Of a stretch of 23,619 bases of DNA, positions 1-9,249 are shown piece after piece. Under the pieces are notes generated by a model, which was given only the letters and a program-made list of their open reading frames with translations, ran no database searches and was not told where the DNA came from. The stretch covers positions 1-23,619 of the forward strand of contig JAKTTT010000118.1 of the NCBI GenBank assembly GCA_030581615.1, read 5' to 3'. The DNA comes from Alloascoidea africana. Lineage: Eukaryota; Ascomycota; Alloascoideomycetes; Alloascoideales; Alloascoideaceae. Each line of letters opens with the position of its first letter. Positions within the stretch are counted from its first letter, which is position 1. The translations under genes and the position numbers were made by a program.

Positions 1-152
1 ACAGCAAGCGTTACAAGATCGAACAAGACCACGCTACAAAAGCTGATGCAACGTTTTTAGGCATGGCGAATCATCAAGGTAGGAGAACCATTTGAATGAA
101 AAGTGTTTGCTGTGTAAAGAGTAAAGGTTAAAATAAAGTGTAAAGGGTCCTA

Positions 153-312
153 CATCGAACTTCACAGTAGATAATTTACGAGCATGGTTGTGCTCCACGC
201 CCTGGGACAACTAGGGGTCAAATCGACTAATCTCCACAGTGGGTATTTAACCACGCTCATTCTGTCCTTTCTCCTTTCTTTCATCACTTTTGTACATTCC
301 AGATACACACAA
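153..312 (+). promoter_or_regulatory. Promoter block of sHSP-1 (shared with two other sHSP genes)
   Basis: This 160-bp block lies directly upstream of the sHSP-1 start codon. It is repeated without gaps upstream of sHSP-2 (21411-21570, reverse strand) with three base differences by eye, and upstream of sHSP-3. It contains AGGGG at 213-217, which matches the yeast stress response element bound by Msn2/4-type zinc fingers. A TATA-like TATTTAA lies at 244-250, followed by a pyrimidine-rich stretch and ACACACAA just before the ATG. The order STRE, TATA, pyrimidine tract, start is typical of a stress-induced yeast promoter. The regulators are inferred from motifs only. Confidence 0.7.
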
Positions 313-903
313 ATGGATTCTGCGCTTATTGAGACTTTAAACAACCTCAAATCAATATCGGAAACCCAGAATGATGGGTCAAAATCAGGAACAGAAACAG
401 AAGCTCATAACTCTGTTCCTGTAAAAGCCAGGAGCCGGAAAGTCATTAAACTTTTCATACCCAGACCTCCTAAACCGCGTACGCTCGAGTGTTACGTTAA
501 TCCAAAACATTATAGAGGTAAAAGTTATGAACCCATCACAGCCATCTTTTCCTCTCCCAATTCTTATAAGATGCAACTCGCTATTCCAGGAACAGAGAAA
601 GAAAATATTGGCATTTACTATGACGAGTTTGCCCACTATATTGTTGTCATAGGTAGAACTTTTAAAGACCCTTCTTTCCCTCAAACTTCAAAAGAAGAAA
701 CCTTACTGGACTATCGCCAGGAAGATCGTCACTTGCTTCAGAAAAATGGAAAGATTGATTTTGGCAATTTCAAAGTGTATTTAGATTTGGAACCAACGGA
801 TAAGATTGATGAAAAGGAAATCAAGGTTTCATACCATCAAGGGCTTTTGACAATTATCGTGCCAAAGATTGTTCCAAGGAATCCTCAAGAAACTTCAAGC
901 TAA
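313..903 (+). CDS. Small heat-shock protein (Hsp20/alpha-crystallin), copy 1
   Basis: The predicted 196-residue protein is an ATP-independent holdase-type chaperone that should bind unfolding proteins under stress. The alpha-crystallin domain fills roughly residues 80-190: an entry strand with LAIPGTEKENIGIYY, then IVVIGRT, then the closing GLLTIIVPK, the usual G-x-L-T-I-x-V-P-K signature. The first 80 residues are polar and variable with a basic patch near RSRKVIK. The ATG at 313 was chosen because the DNA upstream is a promoter block shared with two paralogues, and in copy 3 that block is out of frame with the protein. An in-frame ATG at 184 would add 43 residues including a hydrophobic stretch, which I consider less likely. 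The gene converges on UBA4. The family is clear; the exact start is fairly sure. Confidence 0.85.
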   Translation: MDSALIETLNNLKSISETQNDGSKSGTETEAHNSVPVKARSRKVIKLFIPRPPKPRTLECYVNPKHYRGKSYEPITAIFSSPNSYKMQLAIPGTEKENIGIYYDEFAHYIVVIGRTFKDPSFPQTSKEETLLDYRQEDRHLLQKNGKIDFGNFKVYLDLEPTDKIDEKEIKVSYHQGLLTIIVPKIVPRNPQETSS

Positions 904-1831
904 AAAAAACTCTAAAGCATCTTGTGTTCAAGCTATATAACAAAAACCATCTTTGCTGTTCTCTTATATAAATAACCCGCACCGTTTTCGTTCTTATTCT
1001 TTTTCATATCACTTTTGTTATCATTGTAGATTATAATAGTCAGATGCTGTTGTTAAAACTGTAGAGAGCGTTGGAGTTTGATGCCTGTTTTTGCAACTTT
1101 ATGAATACTGTCAATTTCAGTGTTGAAGGAGGTGCTCTCAATAACCCGACTCGAAAGTTTGCTCATTCATACAGTTGAAGCATTCCTTGAATCTTTTCCA
1201 GATAGACTTGTTGTATTACCTAAAGCGCAAAGCGTACTGTATATTTGGGCGCTAAAGTCGGAATCACAGTATGCTATTATTGATGTGAATTATGTGTGAC
1301 TAGAAGCTGGAATATAAAAGCTGTAGTTTGCAGTGTGTGAAAGATATCCAAGGGCTCTGCTACTCATTGCAACAATAAAGCTATCGACGTATTGTGTAAA
1401 GCTTGACAACAACACCTTTGTGAGGAATGTCTGGGCGGGAATGAAATGCGACAAACCTGAGTGGGCGTAGTATTGAACACATTGCATTTTATACCTGTTG
1501 GTTAGGGGTTATCCTGTGTTTACGGCCTTGAGGCAGAGAGTCTTGTATTCTGTTGAGGCATGGAATATTGTTTTGTTGAGATTGTCAAGCATCTCTTCAA
1601 TATATTTGTGTTTTTGAAAGGAAACCAGTTTGCTCAATGTCGTTATTGAGGCTCACCTTTCAAATTTGTAGGGATACAAATTCTATGCTGTCTGATTTCT
1701 GCTGGAGTTAAAATCTGTTGTATTCACCTAAACATATGACCTACACAAAACATTAAGGGATATCTTTTGCTGAATGCCTTGACCGTGTAGACTTTAGGAT
1801 AATTATTGTACATTTAACATAAAAACTCAAT
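904..1831. other. Intergenic region between sHSP-1 and UBA4
   Basis: This stretch of over 900 bp lies between the 3' ends of two convergent genes, so it should hold both terminators. A TATATAAATA run at about 965-975 followed by a T/C-rich stretch looks like a promoter, but no convincing gene follows: the first ATG after it opens only six codons. One plus-strand frame is open in three stretches between 1105 and 1614, within what chance allows in AT-rich DNA. I see no RNA gene here. Confidence 0.5.
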
Positions 1832-3445
1832 TCAGTAGACCGGGAATGATCCGTCAACCTCTTGGGCCCACTGGCTCAAACCTCCTCGAATGTCCCACAC
1901 GTTCTCCAGCCCCAGCCGGCTCTTGAGCAGACGAACCGCTGTCTGGGAGTCGTTCCCGAGCCGGCACACGACGTAAACGGGCCGGGAATCCTTCGACAGC
2001 GGCCCAACCAGTTCGTCCAGCTCTCGTTGATCCTGCGCCCGCGAGAGAGCTTCCAGAGGCACGTTCTTCGCCCCGGCCAGCGAGCATATCTCGAACTGTT
2101 CCACCGGCCGCACATCCAGAAGCAGATGAGGCTCGGTGGCCCTGACCTGGTACTCTTGGACGGACAGACGCTCCTGGAGTCCCAGTGACGTCTTCGTCGA
2201 GGCCGGTCGCCCGCAAAACGCATCATAATCCAGCCTGCCAGACCGCACGTCCTCGATCGTGAGCTTGGCCGTGGGCAGAGAGTCCTCTCCCTTGGCAATA
2301 CACCGTCTGTTGCGACCGCGCATCCTGAACCGCCGCCACGGGCACTGTCCCGGCTCCGAGTACGCAGAGTACACCATCATGAAGGGCTCGAAAGCTTCGC
2401 CGTCCGCGCCGTAGGCACCCGTCAGCACCTTGATCGTCTCAACCGCCATCATCACCCCCATTGCCCCGATCACAGGCCCCATTACGCCGCCGTCCTGGCA
2501 GCTTGTCACGCTGTTGGCCGGCGGTGGCACAGGGAAAAAGCACCGATAGCAAGGGTCCTTACCCTTGGGGCCGTAGTTCAATACCGAGAGCTGGCCCTCC
2601 GTCTTGAGTCCGGACGCAGACACCAGCGGCAGTCCCAGCAGAACCGCCGCGTCCGAGATAAGATATCGTGTTTTGGGCGTATCCGTGCAATCCAGAACAA
2701 GATCGTACTCGGAAAAGATGTCAAACACGTTTGTGGGCGATAGCATCGTGGGATATGTCCTGACCTGGACATTCGGGTTCAGCCTTGTTTTGGGTCGAAC
2801 CGTTAGCCAAAATGCTCAATCATCATGAATAGTGTAATATGCCTTATAACTTACTTTTTGAGAAATTCCGCTGCTGAATTGCACTTGAGCTGACCCACCG
2901 TCTCCGTGGAGTGGATAATCTGTCGATGGAGGTTGGAAACGTCCACGCTATCGTGGTCCACAATACCCAGTGTTCCTAACAATTCCCCATCAAAACAGGT
3001 CAGCTTCTCTTCCTCATCATCGTGTGCTCGGTTTGCCTCGCTTACCTATGCCAGCTCCTCCCAGGTAGGCCAGTGCTGGGCATCCTAGGCCTCCTGCTCC
3101 AACGACCACCACCCGGCTGTTTTTCAGCTTCAGTTGGCCTGCCTTTCGTACCTGAGGAACAATCATCTGCCGTCCATATCGTTTATACTCGTCCAGCGTA
3201 AGGCCTTCAATCTCCACTGTCGGCAGCTCTGTGCTCCTCTCGTTCTCAAGGTCATGGCCAGTAGTCTTCCTCGTCGTCGTCGTCGTGCCTGCTGGCAAAG
3301 CTGCTCCATCATACCCATCCTCGTTCATCCTCAGCCTCAACTGCTCCACCTCCCTACGTAATCTTTCGTTCTCTTTCCGTAACCGGTCCGTCTCCTCCAA
3401 CTGTGACTCATACGCCTTTTGGTAGTCCTCGGGGGTTATCAGCAT
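1832..3445 (-). CDS. UBA4: Uba4/MOCS3: E1-like adenylyltransferase and sulfurtransferase
   Basis: Uba4 adenylates the C-terminus of Urm1 and passes sulfur to it, for thiolation of wobble uridine in tRNA and for urmylation, in the cytosol. There are three exons: 3046-3445, 2855-2975 and 1832-2783. The introns are 2976-3045 (GTAAGC..TAG) and 2784-2854 (GTAAGT..AAG, branch GCTAAC); phases agree and give 490 residues against about 440 in Saccharomyces. An N-terminal coiled coil is followed by [10 protein letters not shown], the nucleotide loop [20 protein letters not shown], the joined [14 protein letters not shown], zinc ligands CYRC and the E1 cysteine in [11 protein letters not shown]. The C-terminal rhodanese domain has LLDVRP and active-site CRLGNDSQ and ends FPVY. 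Oddities: the second zinc pair reads CIAKG where relatives have CxxCG, and the gene is far more GC-rich than its neighbours. It lies 111 bp downstream of ESF1. An in-frame start at 3517 would add 24 residues. Confidence 0.95.
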
Positions 3446-3556
3446 CTCGTACCTTTTTCTTGGTCCAGTGCAAAATCTTGTCTGAGTGAGAAAAAAAAGT
3501 GAAGCATGCATGCACAAAGTTACACATCAAATAAACCTAAACATTTCTATTTCTAT

Positions 3557-5683
3557 CTACTTTCTCAGAGCTTTTTTCTTTAAATTACGAATCATGGCTT
3601 CTGTAGAATCAAGCCCACTCTCTTCAGCTTTTCGCTTGTTTTTGCTCCGGTTTTCTGCTTTGTCCGCATGCTTATTCTTCTTGCTCTTGACATGTTGCCC
3701 ATCGCTACCTCTGCTGCGACGGGTTTTGGTCTCGTCCAAAAGTCTCAACATGGTATCTCTCTTCTGGAACTGCGGTCTCGATGGATCAACGGCAAACTCA
3801 GGCTCCTCAAAAACTGCATTGAATCGAGAATCTGTGATATCAATTTTGTCAAACAGAGACGGCGACTCGGACTGTTGGTCCACCACTCCTGTCTTCTTAC
3901 TCTTCTTGTTCTTCTTATTCTTCAGTTTTTGCTTTTGCTCCTTCATAACCTGCTTCAAATCAAAATGCTCAATCTTTTCATTCTCATCATCCATAAGCAA
4001 CAAATCCAACTCGGCTCGCTTTTTGTCATCTTCTTCAACTTCCTTATCACTCTGCTTCCTACCCTTTTTACTTTTCTTGTTATCCTCTTTCTCCTTCTCC
4101 TTCTCTGACTGCTTCGTCTGCTTAAATTTATCAAGCCTCTGTTTCCGTCGCTCTTTCTCCTTTCGCCTATACTTTTCTATTGTTGTCTCCTCTTTCTCCT
4201 CCTCTGTCTCCTTCGAATCAACTTCTGGCTCATCAAGAGCTGGCGTAAACGTAATTTCCATGTCTTGCTCCTGCTCTGCCCCAAGCTCCTTTTGTAAAAG
4301 ACTAAAAGCAGAGTTCTGAAGCAGTTTCCGGTACTTTGATCCGGCATCGTCTGCTTCCGCATCTTCCCCCTTCTCCGCTTCGCTCTCATCTTCACTGTCC
4401 GTAGCGAGGTAGGCTTTGAAATCCATGTCCTCAATGTCCCGCTGGCTAAACGCCTTCGTCGCAAGCTTGATCCGATCGTTAGGCGTCTGATCCCATGTCA
4501 ACTTCACCTTGGACTGTGTCAACGCATCCGTCACAAACGTATTGGGCTTGTATCCACCAGGAACCACAGTGCACTTGTCTTTGAGGTCTGCTTCCTCTTC
4601 CTCAAAATCAACCTCGTCAGGAATATACCGCAGGTCAAACGTGTTTGCCGAAGACTCAAACTCGGACCCGTCACAGTTCTTGTAAATCTCGCTCGCCGTG
4701 GCCACGCTATTACAAGTCACTACAGCATAGTAGTACCGGAAACGCTGAAGCTGGTACTCGCGGAGTTTCACCATATCATAGTCTTCCTCATTTCCTTCCT
4801 CGTCTCCTTCGAACAAGATCTTCGCGGCGGTTTCTGTATCAACATCGCTATCGATATCGCTGTCATCCGATCCTGATTCCTTTGCTTGGTCTCGCTTGTG
4901 CTTTCTCTTCTTTGGGTCCTTGAATATGTCTCTGGGGGGCCCTTCTAGTCGTTCCTGGTTCATTCGCTCCTTACCATATTGGCTAGGATAGATCACCACG
5001 GATTCTATACATCCATTAGGTGGAACAAAGCTCAAAAATGTTGCAAATAAATCGACCGCCTTGACGTTGTCCCAGTCCATGTTCAGCACTGCAAACCTTG
5101 CTGCTGGATCTCCTTGCTCGATATCAGATTCTTTTTCAATTTTTAAAGAGTCGCCTTCTAAATCGTTGTCTGAATCGCTTGAATCTGAATCTGAATCTGA
5201 ATCTGAATCCGAGCTTGAATCGTCTTCATCGGAGCTGGAGAGTAGGACTTCACCTCTCGCAAGAGCTGCTCCGGAAAGAGCTTTAGCTTTGGTTTCATCA
5301 TCGTCTTCACTCTCGCTTTCACTCGATTCTCCAGTTTTGAGCTCTTTGGTCCTACCCTTCCCATCTTTACTCTTCTCATCGTCGCTTGCTGAACTATCGC
5401 TTTCGCTCTCACTCTCACTCTCACTTTCCAAATCATAATACTTTTCCAATTCTTTCTGTCCCTTATCCTTCATAACTTTCTTCCCATGTCGATCTATCCC
5501 CGGCTGTTTACTAAACTCTTTGAGATTTTTCTTAAACCTCGAGTCTACAACTGTCTTGTTCTGCCTCCTTCGCGGCAAGTTAAATCGCGGGTCATTATGT
5601 ACAACCGCAAACCGCGGATCCGTCGTCGTCGGCTTCTTTGGCTTGGCTTTGTCCAAACCTTTCTCTTGTTTGGGTTTCGCCAT
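3557..5683 (-). CDS. ESF1: Esf1, nucleolar pre-rRNA processing factor
   Basis: Esf1 acts in the nucleolus in 18S rRNA maturation with the U3-containing small-subunit processome. The 708-residue protein (yeast form about 628) opens with the family's N-terminal block: DPRFAVVHNDPRF, then VVDSRFKKNLKEF and DRHGKKVM. A long Ser/Asp/Glu tract at about residues 80-185 looks like a casein kinase 2 target. The conserved core follows, starting at AVLNMDWDNVKAVDLFATF and including IYPSQYGKERM. After a Lys/Glu-rich coiled region comes the C-terminal NUC153 motif, DSRFNAVFEEPEFAVDPSRP, then a basic tail. There is no intron. About 75 bp upstream, TGAAAAATATTT at 5759-5770 is one base off the rRNA-processing element of ribosome-biogenesis promoters, a weak match. 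UBA4 follows in the same direction. Confidence 0.95.
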   Translation of the reverse strand: MAKPKQEKGLDKAKPKKPTTTDPRFAVVHNDPRFNLPRRRQNKTVVDSRFKKNLKEFSKQPGIDRHGKKVMKDKGQKELEKYYDLESESESESESDSSASDDEKSKDGKGRTKELKTGESSESESEDDDETKAKALSGAALARGEVLLSSSDEDDSSSDSDSDSDSDSSDSDNDLEGDSLKIEKESDIEQGDPAARFAVLNMDWDNVKAVDLFATFLSFVPPNGCIESVVIYPSQYGKERMNQERLEGPPRDIFKDPKKRKHKRDQAKESGSDDSDIDSDVDTETAAKILFEGDEEGNEEDYDMVKLREYQLQRFRYYYAVVTCNSVATASEIYKNCDGSEFESSANTFDLRYIPDEVDFEEEEADLKDKCTVVPGGYKPNTFVTDALTQSKVKLTWDQTPNDRIKLATKAFSQRDIEDMDFKAYLATDSEDESEAEKGEDAEADDAGSKYRKLLQNSAFSLLQKELGAEQEQDMEITFTPALDEPEVDSKETEEEKEETTIEKYRRKEKERRKQRLDKFKQTKQSEKEKEKEDNKKSKKGRKQSDKEVEEDDKKRAELDLLLMDDENEKIEHFDLKQVMKEQKQKLKNKKNKKSKKTGVVDQQSESPSLFDKIDITDSRFNAVFEEPEFAVDPSRPQFQKRDTMLRLLDETKTRRSRGSDGQHVKSKKNKHADKAENRSKNKRKAEESGLDSTEAMIRNLKKKALRK
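5174..5213. repeat. Hexanucleotide microsatellite inside ESF1
   Basis: About five copies of GAATCT in a row encode the Asp-Ser repeat in the acidic tract of Esf1 on the minus strand. The repeat unit is a multiple of three, so length changes would keep the frame. A similar but less regular Ser/Glu repeat lies near 5395-5430. Confidence 0.8.
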
Positions 5684-6466
5684 AACAATTGTTGTTTTGC
5701 CCTGTTTTGTGTGGTGGTGATGGCGATGGTGAAAAAAAATGGGACTGAAAAAAAAAATTGAAAAATATTTGGGTGTAGATGCAACTCTAACCGCAGTAGT
5801 AGTAAAACCAGTTTTTTATCTCCACAAAACTTTCTAATCAAATGAACAAAAAGCAATACAAGGCCATCTACAAGACATAATTTTTGTATTCTTTTTGAGA
5901 TATGCTCGGGTATCTGGAACGAGAACTTTGTAGGAGTGATAATCAGAGATTTGATTCCTTTCACAAATACCATCAGGCAAGCTCAAACAATCTATCACTG
6001 AGACAAGGGTACAATCTAATGTGCATATTCTAAAATACAAACTGATGAAATTCAACTATCCAACTTCCTTCACTAGCAACGCTGAAGTCTTTCACCAGAG
6101 GGGGGTGCAGACTGCTAAAAGAGAAGACCATTTGGGACATAGTACAATTCAATGATCAGTACTTGTGTATTATATCTCTAGCATGCTAATGCTCTATACT
6201 TTGATGCTTTGGATAAAACTATAATGGTAGCGAGAATATTGGAAAGCCAATAATCAGGGAATGGGATAGATTTTTGGTCGATAAAGTATGATTCATTTCA
6301 AGCTGAGTATGGTTTACAGAAATGCCAAATTTCGGTCCAAGGTTTGTTTGTCTAGCCATTCTTCTTTAACTTTTATTACTCTCTCCTATCACTCACATAG
6401 CTCTCATAGATGCCATAGATATATGAGTAATGCTCATCTATTGATCGACCCTATTCCACAATGATC
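5684..6466. other. Intergenic region upstream of ESF1, downstream of the velvet gene
   Basis: The half nearest ESF1 is its promoter: poly-A runs at 5731-5770 and the near-RRPE motif described under ESF1. The rest should hold the 3' end of the velvet gene. I found no further gene; open stretches here are short and unlike known families. Confidence 0.5.
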
Positions 6467-7436
6467 TTAAGATCTAAGCACTTGGCTAGACGGATTGTCT
6501 ACATCTTCATCTTCATCTTTATCATCTGATTCATGTTCTGAATTATTGTCAACATCATAGAAGCTGTAGAAACTCCAGTCCCACTCACTTGGCGCGCGAA
6601 TCAGATTCTGACTAGCAAGAATAGAGGTCCATCTCGTCCTGAAAACATCTCCTGGATACGTTGCTCGCCGATATACTGTGAAGGGCTTGGTAAAGGTTGT
6701 TGTAAGACATGGTGGCATCTGGGGCATTTTCAGAATGTTGAACTCTGGGAAACTAAGGTTCCCAAAGTTGTACAAACACAGCTGTAACGTATACCGGCCT
6801 TCTTCCCTCACCCCAAGGTCTTCGATGACAAAAAGAGCGGATTCTGTGCCATCGAGGTCAAACGCCATGTATGCTACTGCTGATAAGGGTCCCAGCAGAT
6901 TTGTCTGCTGTGCACTAATACGTGCAGTTGGTGATTCTGAGGTACCTGGAGAAGCTATACAGGTGACGTTTCGCGACATGTCCTCTGAGTAAAGTGCAAT
7001 GTGAATACAGAAAGAGGATAGTTCCCTATACATGATAAAGTTCAGCATCTATAATCTATAATATTTTGTGTTTTTGAGCGACTCACTCACGTTGAGTACA
7101 GCTGTAGCTCGCGTTTAATGGATGGATGGAACTTCTTTAACCGCACGACGATTGGGGGGTTAATCCTTCGATTGCCCTATATAAATTTGTATACACATGT
7201 ATTTTTGGTTGCTCAGAATTATTACTATTTGTCATGATTGGACACTTGAATTTTGATTTTTCTTTGATATAGAAAAACCTCATCTTGGCATTGGCGCTGA
7301 GCCAAAGTGAGAGAGGTTTTGAATTTAAATTCTTATTTGGGTTTCTTACAAGTCTTTTCCGTCCACAAATTTTTGCCTGGAGAGGTTGTTGAACAACTTC
7401 TAGTTCATATCTGTATTGACTAGCTGACGTTGACAT
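6467..7436 (-). CDS. Velvet-domain transcriptional regulator (VelB/VosA-like)
   Basis: Velvet proteins are fungal DNA-binding regulators of development and secondary metabolism, with a fold related to NF-kappaB, and they act as homo- or heterodimers in the nucleus. Three exons (7350-7436, 7091-7176, 6467-7025) give 243 residues. The introns are 7177-7349 (GTAAGA..TATAG) and 7026-7090 (GTGAGT..TATAG), with phases 0 and 2 agreeing. The domain fills about residues 8-200. It starts YELEVVQQP..AKICG, runs across the first splice junction into RRINPPIVVRL, then SSFCIHIALYSED, NLLGPLSAVAY, FVIEDLGVREEGRYTLQL, and KPFTVYRRATYPGD. These match the velvet order QQP..AR.CG, RRP..PPP..L, LVG.L, F.DLSVR.EG..RL, and PFTVYSAK.FPG. 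The last domain part has diverged and a strongly acidic tail follows (about 215-235). The single-exon reading is implausible because the domain is only complete after splicing. Which velvet subfamily it belongs to is open. Confidence 0.9.
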
Positions 7437-9249
7437 TTTTGGGTTTCAAGCTAGGCGTTTGGATAATGCGACAAAAGAGAAAAGCCAAAGGAAAACAAAA
7501 AAGATAAAAAAAAGTGTGTGTATTGATGTATATTCTTCAGTTTGCTTTTGTGTTTCAATTTGTTACCTTCCTCTTTTTGTGTTAATACGTTGGGTATAAA
7601 ATTAGCCGCCCACGAAGAGCCCACAATATGTAACTATCTATTACTTTTCGTACGCTTTTACAAGCACACCGAGTAATTTATTGTCTGTAGTAATGGCGCT
7701 CGATTCATAAGCTGAGTTCCCCCTGGGTCTTGTGATATGAGATGATTGTACAATAGATACAATTACGTGTTCTAGAAATCACACTAGCTTACGATGCTGA
7801 TAGTTGCTAAAGGACTTACAACATGAAAAAAACCTTTTTCATGTATACCATATTTTTTAGTCTAGCCATAGCAACACTAGAAGCTACATTAGCCATCCCT
7901 GTTTCAAAGATCGGAATTTCCAAAGCTATGTTTTGCAGTCATTCTGTTGACCTTTCACCCCGAGTTCTAATAAGACTTTCAAAGAATATGTTACTTTGTA
8001 TTGCAGCCTGTGTTTCTATCTATTCTAGACTCGAGACCAAGAGCATATTGTTGTTCTCACTCCACAAAAGAATAATATGTGTTTAGTTTTACTGGAAAGC
8101 GTTTTACTTTGTTCCACTTTGTGAGAAGTGATATAGCTCTCATATTACAACTTTACTTCGAGAAATATTCTTATGTTTGGTGTTTTACTTTTAGGATCAT
8201 TATATAGTTAGAATGGAAATGGCATTCCAACTTTGGCGAGAGGTTTTGATGAAGCCAAAGCTTAAGTAACTATTGAAAGGCAAAGAGATCAAATTAAGAA
8301 ACAAAAGAAATCCGATCACAATCCTTTTGCATTGCATTGTAGATAATGCCAGTTGCATTAGGTGGTTGATGAGGTCCTTTTGCCCCATAATTTGGTGGCA
8401 TGATCAGAAGGACCATAAAAAGCGTCTCATCCGCTCTGCTTCAGAAGAAAGATCAGAAACAAGAGTGTGTGTGTGATTCTTTGCCTGCGACTACTCGAAT
8501 CACTACATCTCATCTACTTTCATGGCAACTATATCTGTATATTATTGTATCAAGAGTTTTGCACAGGCCCTTACAGAAAGTTCTAAATAAAAGAACACCT
8601 CGACTTTTGATTTCTTGCTCTTTAAACTCCCTATAAGAACTGAACATTATCTTAAATGAATTCCTATTTACCCTAAGTTATACTATATTACCCGATGTGT
8701 TTGAACAAAAAAAAAAGAAAAACAACAATGCAAAGCCTGTTTCCAGCACACGATTAGTCATAAATGCTAGAGAAGATTAGGAATGGCGATTAAAAGCAGA
8801 AATTGATGTTGGTAGTGAGTATGAGATTGTTCGCCTTGGAGGGAAAATTAATCAAGACAGAGACTATGAAAGCCTTTTCTATCGTCCATCCAGTCCAAGT
8901 TTACTTTCTCTTCTGTTGCTTCCATTCCTTGAAAGAAGGTCTAGGTAGAAACTAGTCTTTCAATGACCCATCGGCATAAAAGTTGCATTATACCTCAAGA
9001 TATGTAATAACTTTTGGAAAGAAAGAAAAGTCTTCAGCTTTTGTTCTTGACTATGAGAAAAAAAGTGCCTCGTGTCATGGTGACATTAAAAGAGGCTATG
9101 ATGAACAAATAAATCTTGATGAAATTTTAATAGAAAGCAAAGTTCTCAAATGAATAAAACCCCAAGAAAAAAGGATCAACACTGGACCCATCGGAAACAT
9201 TATAGAGCCAAAAACAAAAGTGATGAAAAAAATAAATGCCACATTGCTA
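7437..9249. other. Long intergenic region upstream of the velvet gene
   Basis: This 1.8-kb stretch lies between the velvet start and the HECT stop. It is AT-rich with poly-A runs (near 7490-7510 and 8710) and a CCCCT at about 7716-7720 that matches a reverse stress element. An 87-codon plus-strand frame at 7823-8086 begins with a hydrophobic segment like a signal peptide but has no recognisable family. A stop-free stretch near 8780-8950 has no start codon. The length fits a large regulatory region for a developmental regulator, which is inference. Confidence 0.5.

Noticed and set aside
1105-1614. One plus-strand frame open in three consecutive stretches between sHSP-1 and UBA4
   Set aside because: Stop-free runs of this length are expected several times by chance in AT-rich intergenic DNA read in six frames. 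No motif was recognisable, and no consistent set of splice sites with a start codon could be built.
2784-2854. GGTTCGACCC resembling a tRNA B box
   Set aside because: It lies inside the second UBA4 intron, and no A box or cloverleaf could be drawn around it.
7137-7349. Continuation of the first velvet exon as a 99-residue protein
   Set aside because: The residues after CGRKRL do not fit the velvet domain, whereas splicing at 7349/7177 restores the expected RR..PP..VRL block in phase. The extension is intron read-through.
7823-8086. Short secreted protein candidate of 87 residues
   Set aside because: The hydrophobic start is the only signal. No family, no cysteine pattern and no clear promoter support it.
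8779-8952. Protein-like stop-free stretch on the plus strand
   Set aside because: It has no start codon and no nearby splice acceptor, and its length is within chance.
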